The position numbers were made by a program, and so were the translations under genes. The notes below the pieces were generated by a model. The model was not told where the DNA came from, did not search any database, and worked only from the letters and a program-made list of their open reading frames with translations. Positions 1-5,558 of a stretch of 5,558 nucleotides of DNA are shown piece after piece (the first letter of the stretch is position 1; every line of letters starts with the position of its first letter). The stretch is from an uncultured Flavihumibacter sp. (lineage in GTDB: Bacteria; Bacteroidota; Bacteroidia; Chitinophagales; Chitinophagaceae): NCBI GenBank assembly GCA_946481605.1, contig CAMLPA010000246.1:1-5558 (forward strand), in the 5' to 3' direction.

Positions 1-2652
1 TTGCAGGGCGCCAACAACGAATTCTTCTTCGTGATCCTCGCCGGTACCGAACGCGTTTTCATTGATGGGGAACTGTTGCAGCGGGGGGAGGACCAGGACT
101 ATGTGATCAACTACAACACCGCCGAAATATCCTTCACTCCGAAGCGAATGATCACCAAAGACAAAAGGATACAGGTGGAATTCGAATATGCCGACAGAAA
201 CTTCCTGAACGCAAACCTCTACCTCAATGATGAATGGAAGATAAACAACAGGCTCACCCTCCGCCTCGGTGCTTTCAACAACAGCGACGCTAAAAATTCC
301 CCCATCAACCAAACCCTAGACGTTCAGCAAAAGCAGTTTCTCAGCGACCTGGGCGATAGCATTCAAAGGGCGTTCTACCCGGTATCTTCCATCGATACTT
401 TTTCAGCCGGAAAAATTCTCTATTCGAAAATCGATACCACATACGACAATAGAACCGATTCTATTTATGTGTACGATACCACAACGCTGGGAACCAAGTA
501 TAGTCTGAGCTTCCTCGCAGTGGGTCCGGGGAATGGTGATTATGAACCCGATTTCAACGGCGCGAACGGAAAAGTATACAGATGGATACAACCGGTAAAT
601 GGCGTTTCACAAGGCTCCTACGCACCAGTAGCTTACCTGGTTACGCCAAAGGCTCAGCAGGTGGTAACGGTAGGTGCAGATTATATTCTTTCCACCAATA
701 CTGTTTTAAACACTGACCTGGCGATGAGCAGGTACGATGTAAATACTTTCTCAGCAAAAGACAAAGGCAACGACCAGGGTTTCGCTGCAAAGTTTCGCAT
801 CAATAACACAAGAAAAATTGGTGGAAAACGGAAACATTCCTTGTTAAGCGAAGCAGGATATGAATATGTGGACATGAACTTCAAACCAGTGGAACGGTTG
901 CGGAACGTAGAGTTTACCCGAGACTGGGGACTTAACCTGCTGGAGGCACCCGCAACGGAACAACTGGCCAACGCAGCACTGGAACTAAGGGATAGCGCAG
1001 GTAACCATGTCCGTTACCAACTCAATACCTATCACCGTTCCGATAATTTTTCAGGTGCGCGACATACGGTTTTGCAGAACGGGAACTGGAAGAATTTCCG
1101 TACTAATGTTAAACTGGAATATACAAAAGCGGAAGCGGCACGCACGAAAGGCTATTTCTTTCGTCCAACCATAGATGTTTCCAGGAAATTCAGTAAGATC
1201 AGGAATATCACTATTGGGGCGAATTATGCGAGGGAAGAGAACCTTCAGCGCGATAAATCCGCCGACACGCTCTCGCAACTCAGTTTTCTTTTCGAAACGG
1301 TGCAGGCTTACCTGCGTTCCGATGACCAGAAAGCCAATCGCTGGAACCTCGGCTACTTTACAAGAAAAGACAAGATTCCCGTTGGTAAAGAACTGCTTCA
1401 GACCGACAGGAGCCATAACTTCAACATCGGTACAGAACTGATGGGAAATGAACGGCACCAGTTCCGCATGAACCTTACCTACCGCACCCTGCAGGTGCAA
1501 AGGCCCCTGATAACAGGGACATTGCCGGATAAAAGTTTGTTGGGCAGGGCCGAATACAGCATCAGCGAATGGAAAGGGTTGGTGACGGGAAACGTGCTGT
1601 ACGAACTGGGTTCCGGTCAGGAACAACGCCGTGATTTCACTTACCTCGAAGTTCCCGCCGGACAAGGTGAATACACCTGGAACGATTACAACGGAGACGG
1701 TATCCCACAGCTCAACGAATTTGAACTGGCCCAGTTCCGCGACCAGATGCGTTTTATAAGGATTTATACCCCCACCAACGAGTTCATCAAAGCCAACTAC
1801 ACCACGTTTAACTATAGTGTCAACATCCAGCCACGGGCCATCTGGAACCAATCGCAGCAAAAAGGACTAAAAGGTTTTGTGGCGCGGTTCAACTGGCAAT
1901 CCTCCCTTCAGATCAACAAAAAAGAGATCGCCAGTGGCATCACGCAATTCAACCCGTTTGTAGGCGCAGTAGAAGATACTTCATTGATTACGCTGCAATC
2001 CATTTTCGCGAATACGCTTTCTTTCAACCGTTTCTCCACGCGCTGGGGCATGGACGTTAGCCGGTTGAGCAACGAAAACAAATCGGTGCTCACGTATGGT
2101 TTCGAAAGCAGGGAACTGAAAGAGTGGAACCTTAAAGCTAGATGGAGCGTAAACCGGGAACTGCTTTTGGATGTTACAACCCGCTCCGGAGAAAACATTC
2201 TCTTTACCCCAAAATTCGAGAATAGAAACTACAGGATCGGCATCGCTTCCATTGAACCCAGGGCTAGTTTTACGAGAAAAACCAACCTCAGGCTATCGCT
2301 CAGTTACAAAATGGAAGAGAAAGAAAACGAGATTGGTTTCAATGAAAAAGCGTTCAGTCAATCAGTGATTTCAGAACTGAAATACAATGTGCTTCAGAAC
2401 GGATCGATCGGGGGAAAACTCACTTATAACCGCATCAGTTATTCTTCCAAAGACCCGGCCGCCGGCACCAATTCTACTGTGGGCTATATTCTGCTGGATG
2501 GGTTACTGCCGGGAAACAATATGCTTTGGAACCTGGAACTCACCAAGCGGTTATCAAATAATTTAGAACTGAATTTTCAATATGAGGGGAGGAAGCCGGG
2601 AGAGAGCCGGACGGTGCACGTGGGGAGAGCAAGTTTGAGGGCGCTGTTCTGA
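1..2652 (+). CDS. Large outer-membrane beta-barrel-type protein, C-terminal part (5' end outside window)
   Basis: The reading frame is open from base 1 to a TGA at 2650-2652 (883 codons). The first codon, TTG, is probably an internal leucine: the visible part opens in mid-domain, so the N-terminus with any signal peptide should lie upstream. Residues about 3-65 form a compact beta domain (VILAGTERVFIDGELL, then DYVINYNTAEISFTP) that I recall from very large secreted proteins of Bacteroidota. From about residue 66 to the end there are many amphipathic strands rich in Tyr, Asn, Phe and Arg, typical of an outer-membrane barrel. I see no cysteine in the 883 residues, and the chain ends in Phe, as barrel proteins recognised by the BAM machinery usually do. 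Residues 562-573 (DYNGDGIPQLNE) match an EF-hand-like calcium loop. I see no TonB box or plug domain, though the missing N-terminus could hide them. The specific function is unknown; barrel assignment is an inference from composition. Confidence 0.8.
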   Translation: MQGANNEFFFVILAGTERVFIDGELLQRGEDQDYVINYNTAEISFTPKRMITKDKRIQVEFEYADRNFLNANLYLNDEWKINNRLTLRLGAFNNSDAKNSPINQTLDVQQKQFLSDLGDSIQRAFYPVSSIDTFSAGKILYSKIDTTYDNRTDSIYVYDTTTLGTKYSLSFLAVGPGNGDYEPDFNGANGKVYRWIQPVNGVSQGSYAPVAYLVTPKAQQVVTVGADYILSTNTVLNTDLAMSRYDVNTFSAKDKGNDQGFAAKFRINNTRKIGGKRKHSLLSEAGYEYVDMNFKPVERLRNVEFTRDWGLNLLEAPATEQLANAALELRDSAGNHVRYQLNTYHRSDNFSGARHTVLQNGNWKNFRTNVKLEYTKAEAARTKGYFFRPTIDVSRKFSKIRNITIGANYAREENLQRDKSADTLSQLSFLFETVQAYLRSDDQKANRWNLGYFTRKDKIPVGKELLQTDRSHNFNIGTELMGNERHQFRMNLTYRTLQVQRPLITGTLPDKSLLGRAEYSISEWKGLVTGNVLYELGSGQEQRRDFTYLEVPAGQGEYTWNDYNGDGIPQLNEFELAQFRDQMRFIRIYTPTNEFIKANYTTFNYSVNIQPRAIWNQSQQKGLKGFVARFNWQSSLQINKKEIASGITQFNPFVGAVEDTSLITLQSIFANTLSFNRFSTRWGMDVSRLSNENKSVLTYGFESRELKEWNLKARWSVNRELLLDVTTRSGENILFTPKFENRNYRIGIASIEPRASFTRKTNLRLSLSYKMEEKENEIGFNEKAFSQSVISELKYNVLQNGSIGGKLTYNRISYSSKDPAAGTNSTVGYILLDGLLPGNNMLWNLELTKRLSNNLELNFQYEGRKPGESRTVHVGRASLRALF

Positions 2653-2668
2653 TGAATGCGTTGCGTCG

Positions 2669-2759
2669 TGGCGAGAAAAAAATCACGCAAGGCGCGCAAA
2701 GGAGCAAGGACGCAAGGGGCGGTTGAGGTGCTGCTGGCCGAGGGATTATTTTCTCGCCA
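2669..2759. repeat. 11-bp inverted repeat flanking the left GCAAGG repeat
   Basis: TGGCGAGAAAA at 2669-2679 is the exact reverse complement of TTTTCTCGCCA at 2749-2759, so the 91-bp unit could close as a stem with the left repeat copy in its loop. Just outside lie TTGCGTC (2661-2667) and TTGCTTC (2760-2766), a 6-of-7 direct match that could be an imperfect target duplication or chance. The arms are seen directly; reading the unit as a small non-autonomous mobile element is speculative, since it has no coding capacity and only this copy is visible. Confidence 0.4.
2683..2717 (+). repeat. GCAAGG-type intergenic repeat, copy 1
   Basis: This 35-bp stretch begins TCACGCAAGG and continues in units of roughly 8 bp with the core (A/C)GCAAGG. 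It starts 30 bases after the stop of the outer-membrane protein gene. It matches the reverse complement of copy 2 (2936-2969) with three substitutions and one single-base indel; the last 17 bases are identical. Repeats of this flavour (TTTCACGCAAAGACGCAAAG) are, as I recall, scattered between genes in many Bacteroidota genomes; that is memory, not a search result. Confidence 0.8.
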
Positions 2760-2830
2760 TTGCTTCATACTTCTCAACAGTACACCGTAAAGGCAGCTTG
2801 AGGAGAAGCGTGTTTCTTAATTTATATAAA

Positions 2831-2870
2831 TAAAGAGGAGGCGCATCATCAATAATGCGCCTCCTCCTTA
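2831..2870. terminator. Probable bidirectional intrinsic terminator hairpin
   Basis: GAGGAGGCGCAT (2835-2846) pairs perfectly with ATGCGCCTCCTC (2855-2866) across an 8-base loop (CATCAATA). After one A/C mismatch three more A-T pairs extend the stem to 2831 and 2870. The hairpin lies between two convergent genes, 182 bases after one stop codon and about 120 after the other. Read on the minus strand it is followed by a T-rich run (TTTATTTATATAAATT), the better match to a rho-independent terminator; the plus side (CTTAATAATAAC) has few consecutive Ts, so termination of the plus-strand gene there is less certain. Confidence 0.75.
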
Positions 2871-2935
2871 ATAATAACTATTGTAACGTATCAGGCTGCA
2901 ATTCTGCAAATCAACATGCTGAAATATAATCTATG

Positions 2936-2985
2936 CCTTGCGTCCTTGCTCCCTTGCGTCTTTGCGTGAAAATCTTCGCGTGAAA
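2936..2985 (-). repeat. GCAAGG-type intergenic repeat, copy 2 (inverted, extended)
   Basis: Read on the minus strand this element begins one base after the stop codon of the coiled-coil protein gene. Its order is TTTCACGCGAAGA, then TTTTCACGCAAAGA, then three 8-bp-spaced units with the core GCAAGG. The part at 2936-2969 is the inverted partner of copy 1. The additional leading TTTCACGCGAAGA unit (2973-2985) is not present in copy 1. The two copies could pair into a long stem enclosing 218 bases with the terminator hairpin inside. Confidence 0.8.
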
Positions 2986-2986
2986 C

Positions 2987-3964
2987 CTACCCGAAAATCC
3001 CACCTTTCTTCAAACTTACTTTACCATTACCGATCTTAAATCCGTTCTGGAAAATTTCAACTTTGTAATCACCGGGAACATACTTGTCAGTTTGTTTCAG
3101 GTCGAAGCTTACGTTCTTGCGCTGACCTTGCTCGTATTCAACGGTGATTTTGTTGGTATAAGTTTTTTCACCTTCTTCACGGGTAGTGAAAGCTCCGGAA
3201 CCGAGGCCGCTTTCAGTAACTACTTTACCATCAGGCGCAGTAACGATTACGAAAAGTTCTTTGGTTCCTGAAGTAGCGAGACGGTTGTCTACATCAAAAG
3301 AAACACGGAGTTTGTCGGCTTTTTTAGCTTTTGAGGTAGTCACTTCTTTGCCACCGCTTTTCTCGTTGAGCGCGGTCATATTAAAGTTGTAGGCATTCAG
3401 CGTGGAACCCACATCTACTTTACCTTCCAGTTCAGTTTTAACGGTGCTTACCGTATTGTATTCTTCCTGCAATTGTGCTTTTTCAGTGCTCAGCGTAGTG
3501 TTTGCAGTGGTAAGCGTCTGGTTTTCCTGGCTCAGACGGGCAATTTCTTCTTCCATGCCCATGATCTTACCGTTCAGTTCTTCGATCAGGGATTTAGCCC
3601 TGTTCAGTTCAGCTCTTGTAGCGTTCCTGTTGGAAAGAATGCCGCGGATCTCAGATTTCAGTTTTGTTACTTCAGATTCTCTTTCAGACATCTTGCCGGA
3701 AAGCTGGTTGTAAGCGCCGCTGATAGAATCGAGGCGAACGATAGCCGCATCATATTCAAGCTGGATGGCTTGTTTAGCAGAATCGGCTGTGATCACCTGG
3801 GTTTGTAATTGGCCTGTAACTTCTTTGTTCTTATTTTTATCCCAGATAACATAACCCCAGGTACCAAGCAGTGCTGCGATAAGTACACCGTAGATCAGTC
3901 CACGACTATCTTTCTTAGGCGCTTGATTCGGTGTGTTGGCGGATGGATAATTAGTGTTTGTCAT
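2987..3964 (-). CDS. Single-pass membrane coiled-coil protein with C-terminal beta-rich domain, function unknown
   Basis: This is a complete 325-codon gene with ATG at 3964-3962 and TAG at 2989-2987. Residues 1-22 are a polar, Asn/Pro-rich tail with K17, K18 and R21. Residues 23-41 (LIYGVLIAALLGTWGYVIW) form one hydrophobic segment, most likely a signal anchor. Residues about 50-182 are a long coiled coil with Leu/Ile spacing close to heptads, clearest in the stretch with KSLIEELNGKI and EEEIARLSQENQTL. Residues about 190-325 look like a beta-sandwich (LRVSFDVDNRL, ELFVIVTAPDGKVV, GDYKVEIFQNGFKIG) ending in KKGGIFG. I do not recognise a named family, though this layout is familiar among hypothetical proteins of Bacteroidota. 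The likely topology has a short cytoplasmic tail and the coil and beta domain in the periplasm, but charges on both sides leave it open. AGGAAG at 3972-3967 sits too close to the start to be a normal ribosome binding site. The gene is transcribed away from the exonuclease gene across 42 bases and may have a structural or scaffolding role. Confidence 0.85.
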   Translation of the reverse strand: MTNTNYPSANTPNQAPKKDSRGLIYGVLIAALLGTWGYVIWDKNKNKEVTGQLQTQVITADSAKQAIQLEYDAAIVRLDSISGAYNQLSGKMSERESEVTKLKSEIRGILSNRNATRAELNRAKSLIEELNGKIMGMEEEIARLSQENQTLTTANTTLSTEKAQLQEEYNTVSTVKTELEGKVDVGSTLNAYNFNMTALNEKSGGKEVTTSKAKKADKLRVSFDVDNRLATSGTKELFVIVTAPDGKVVTESGLGSGAFTTREEGEKTYTNKITVEYEQGQRKNVSFDLKQTDKYVPGDYKVEIFQNGFKIGNGKVSLKKGGIFG

Positions 3965-3987
3965 TGCTTCCTGTTTTAAATTATTTG
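3957..3987 (+). promoter_or_regulatory. Weak candidate promoter for the exonuclease-holA unit
   Basis: The Bacteroidota primary promoter has TTTG near -33 and TAnnTTTG near -7. Here TTTG at 3957-3960 is followed after 19 bases by ATTATTTG at 3980-3987, which keeps the TTTG half but has AT for TA. The start codon at 4007 would then have a leader of about 10-15 bases. The -33 element overlaps the first codons of the divergent gene. Two mismatches make this tentative. Confidence 0.25.
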
Positions 3988-3989
3988 TT

Positions 3990-4018
3990 TAGAATTATTC
4001 GGTTTTATGGACTTTCAA
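3990..4018 (-). promoter_or_regulatory. Weak candidate promoter for the divergent coiled-coil gene
   Basis: On the minus strand TTG (4018-4016) precedes TAATTCTA (3997-3990) by 18 bases, a partial match to the Bacteroidota TTTG/TAnnTTTG promoter with the TA pair kept but the TTTG half degraded. The position suits a short leader before the ATG at 3964. It lies back to back with the candidate promoter of the other direction, so the two could compete. Confidence 0.2.
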
Positions 4019-4786
4019 TCACTTCGTCATTTGTTGCTTCTGGATATTGAAACGGTACCGCAATACCCTGAGTATGAACAGATGCCGGAGTTATGGAAAG
4101 ATCTCTGGTGTACCAAAATTTCAAAAGCCATGCCAGAAAATTTTTCCCCTGATGAAGCATACCTTCAAAAAGCGGGAATCATGGCCGAATTTGGGAAAAT
4201 TATTTGTATTTCCACTGGATTCTTTTATGAAGATAAAGAGAAGGGTATCTGCCTGAAAATGAAATCGCTGTACGGCGACGATGAACGGCAGTTGCTGGAA
4301 GAATTTATTCAACTCACAGAAAAATTTCTGAAATCTTTCCCCGGAATGCAGTTGGGCGGGCACAACATCAAGGAGTTTGACGTGCCTTATCTCTGCAGGC
4401 GGATGATCATTAACGGGCTTAAATTACCCGATTTTTTACAGGTTCAGAACAAGAAACCCTGGGAGGTGAACTGGATCGATACCCTGCACTGGTGGCGCTT
4501 TGGCGATTTCAAGAACTACACTTCACTGCATTTACTGGCCACGACATTGGGGATACCCACTTCAAAAGACGATATTGATGGAAGTGAGGTGCAGCATGTG
4601 TACCACCGCGAAAAGAACCTGCTTCGCATTGTGAATTACTGCCAGAAAGATGTGGCCGTAGTAGCACAGGTGATCCTCCGCTTTAAAAATTTGCCGCTCT
4701 TGCCGGCCGGTAATACATTTGTGGCCCTGCCCGATGGAAACACCATTGAGGCCGAAAACTTCCCGACATGGCAGCCGACAAAATAA
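4007..4786 (+). CDS. Predicted DEDDy 3'-5' exonuclease, PolB proofreading-domain-like
   Basis: This is a complete gene of 259 codons with ATG at 4007 and TAA at 4784-4786. It carries the three motifs of a DEDDy exonuclease: Exo I as LLLDIET with D13 and E15; Exo II as GHNIKEFDVPYL with N120 and D125; Exo III as YCQKD with Y211 and D215. These four acidic residues normally bind two metal ions, and the tyrosine marks the DEDDy class, which removes nucleotides from DNA 3' ends. The sequence fits the family of stand-alone exonucleases related to the family B polymerase proofreading domain (Pfam DNA_pol_B_exo2, by recall). There is no polymerase domain. Residues about 149-200 (NWIDTLHWWRFGDFKNYTSL) look like the substrate-facing part of the fold. 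The start is the first ATG after the divergent gap and has no Shine-Dalgarno sequence, normal for this phylum. The end overlaps holA by 19 bases, so the two are very likely co-transcribed and coupled. It is probably cytoplasmic; the physiological substrate is unknown. Confidence 0.92.
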   Translation: MDFQSLRHLLLLDIETVPQYPEYEQMPELWKDLWCTKISKAMPENFSPDEAYLQKAGIMAEFGKIICISTGFFYEDKEKGICLKMKSLYGDDERQLLEEFIQLTEKFLKSFPGMQLGGHNIKEFDVPYLCRRMIINGLKLPDFLQVQNKKPWEVNWIDTLHWWRFGDFKNYTSLHLLATTLGIPTSKDDIDGSEVQHVYHREKNLLRIVNYCQKDVAVVAQVILRFKNLPLLPAGNTFVALPDGNTIEAENFPTWQPTK

Positions 4787-5558
4787 TTGCAGACTGGAAA
4801 AAAGGTTCCTTCAAACCCGTTTACTGGTTGGAAGGAGAAGAGGATTACGATATTGATGTGGTAACGAATTATGCGGAACACCACATCCTCCCTGAATCGG
4901 AAGCGGGTTTCAACCTGACTATCCTGTATGGAAGGGATACCGATTGGGCCACCGTGATGAACGCCTGCAGAAGGTACCCCATGTTCGCTGAACGTCAGGT
5001 GGTGGTGCTGAAAGAGGCCCAGCAAATGAAAGACATCGAAAAACTGGAAGCGTACGTGGAACAACCACTTACTTCTACTGTATTCGTGGTGGCCTACAAA
5101 GGCAAAAAAGTGGACGGGAGAAGCAAACTCGCCAAAGTACTGAAGGAAAAAGGCGTGATGCTCACCACGAAAAAAATGTACGACAATCAGCTCCCCGAGT
5201 GGACGATGAACCTCATCAAAGGAAAGGGCTTCGACATCTCTCAGAAAGCGCTGCACCTGCTCGTGGACCACATCGGCAACGACCTGAGCAGGATTGACAA
5301 CGAGGTCAGCAAATTGCTCATCAATATCGGACAACGGAAACAAATAACCGAAGATGATATCGAAACTTACGTTGGCGTAAGCAAGGAGTTTAACGTATTT
5401 GAATTACAGGCCGCGCTCGGAAGAAAGGATATGGCCAAAGCGATGACCATCATCCAGTATTTCGGGAACAATCCCAAGGCCGCGCCCATCCAGATGGTGT
5501 TGCCCGCCATCTATAATTTTTTCTCCAAAGTGTATATGATCTTCGGCGTGAGCAGCGG
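4768..5558 (+). CDS. holA: DNA polymerase III subunit delta (clamp-loader delta), 3'-truncated by window end
   Basis: Starting from ATG at 4768-4770 the frame stays open to the window edge, giving 263 codons plus two bases; the family is usually about 340 residues, so roughly the last quarter is missing. Delta opens the beta sliding clamp within the clamp-loader complex so that it can be placed on primed DNA. Visible hallmarks are the N-terminal FKPVYWLEGEEDYDID (residues 15-30), corresponding to the family's VYLLxGxE opening; YPMFAERQVVVLKEA (70-84), corresponding to the usual PLFxxxRLVxV stretch that lies near the clamp-binding region; and VDHIGNDLSRIDNEVSKL (166-183), the conserved helix of the lid domain. 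The helical collar domain begins near residue 205 and is cut off. As is normal for delta, there is no Walker A motif. The start overlaps the exonuclease gene by 19 bases in another frame and has no clear ribosome binding site, pointing to translational coupling. I am confident of the family from the ordered motifs. Confidence 0.92.
   Translation, partial: MAADKIIADWKKGSFKPVYWLEGEEDYDIDVVTNYAEHHILPESEAGFNLTILYGRDTDWATVMNACRRYPMFAERQVVVLKEAQQMKDIEKLEAYVEQPLTSTVFVVAYKGKKVDGRSKLAKVLKEKGVMLTTKKMYDNQLPEWTMNLIKGKGFDISQKALHLLVDHIGNDLSRIDNEVSKLLINIGQRKQITEDDIETYVGVSKEFNVFELQAALGRKDMAKAMTIIQYFGNNPKAAPIQMVLPAIYNFFSKVYMIFGVSS

Larger units (their letters stand above)
2653..2986. other. 334-bp non-coding gap between convergent genes
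   Basis: This gap separates the 3' ends of the outer-membrane protein gene and the coiled-coil protein gene. It holds a GCAAGG repeat near each end in inverted orientation, an 11-bp inverted repeat around the left copy, and a strong hairpin near the middle. The stretches 2760-2830 and 2871-2935 are AT-leaning and show no tRNA, convincing small ORF or recognisable RNA fold by eye. The short minus-strand frame that enters the gap from 2777 runs through the repeat and back over the end of the upstream gene, and is not a believable gene. Confidence 0.8.

Noticed and set aside
1..3. TTG at base 1 as the real start of the outer-membrane protein
   Set aside because: The sequence begins in mid-domain with no signal peptide, and the window simply starts here; the codon is more likely an internal leucine.
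1051..1860. A 269-codon minus-strand frame
   Set aside because: It lies wholly antisense to the outer-membrane protein gene, which has a coherent beta-barrel protein in the sense frame; the antisense product has no recognisable domain.
1..2652. A TonB-dependent receptor of the SusC type
   Set aside because: No TonB box, plug domain or typical SusC signature is visible, and no SusD-like partner gene follows; the missing N-terminus means it cannot be fully excluded.
2577..2777. A 66-codon minus-strand frame spanning the end of the outer-membrane protein gene and repeat copy 1
   Set aside because: Much of it is translated from the GCAAGG repeat and from the antisense of a real gene; it has no domain, and such repeat-derived frames are commonly miscalled as small proteins.
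2683..2985. A CRISPR array made of the GCAAGG repeats
   Set aside because: There are only two copies, inverted relative to each other, with 8-bp internal units and no evenly sized unique spacers or cas genes.
3402..3808. Two overlapping plus-strand frames of 103 and 111 codons
   Set aside because: Both are antisense to the coiled-coil segment; their Ser/Val/Leu-rich products reflect the complement of Lys/Glu/Thr codons.
4636..5343. A 235-codon minus-strand frame rich in His and Phe
   Set aside because: It is antisense to holA, whose sense frame carries the ordered delta-subunit motifs; the His/Phe bias is what antisense reading of Lys/Glu/Val-rich coding DNA gives.

Overview
The window looks like ordinary chromosomal DNA from a member of the Bacteroidota, most likely the Chitinophagaceae or a close relative. 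This rests on four things: the style of the large Tyr/Asn/Phe-rich outer-membrane protein, a PolB-type exonuclease of a kind common in that phylum, start codons with little or no Shine-Dalgarno sequence, and intergenic GCAAGG-type tandem repeats. The lineage is my judgement from memory of these families; no search was possible.

Layout. Positions 1-2652 (+) are the C-terminal 883 codons of a very large outer-membrane beta-barrel-type protein whose start lies before the window. Positions 2653-2986 are a 334-bp gap between convergent genes. It holds a strong 12-bp hairpin that probably terminates transcription both ways, and two inverted copies of a GCAAGG repeat, one just after the stop codon of each flanking gene. 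Positions 2987-3964 (-) encode a 325-residue protein with one membrane segment, a long coiled coil and a C-terminal beta-rich domain, of unknown function. A 42-bp divergent gap follows. Positions 4007-4786 (+) encode a DEDDy 3'-5' exonuclease related to the proofreading domain of family B DNA polymerases. Its last 19 bases overlap the start of holA (4768 to beyond 5558, +), the delta subunit of the DNA polymerase III clamp loader, which runs off the window after 263 codons.

How the parts relate. The exonuclease and holA are almost certainly one transcription unit and are probably translationally coupled, pairing a nuclease with a replisome subunit. The outer-membrane protein and the coiled-coil protein are separate units meeting tail to tail. 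Nothing here looks like a mobile element with its own genes, a CRISPR array, a phage or a defence system. The most unusual material is the non-coding gap at 2653-2986, where repeat copies sit in the same orientation relative to each upstream gene.
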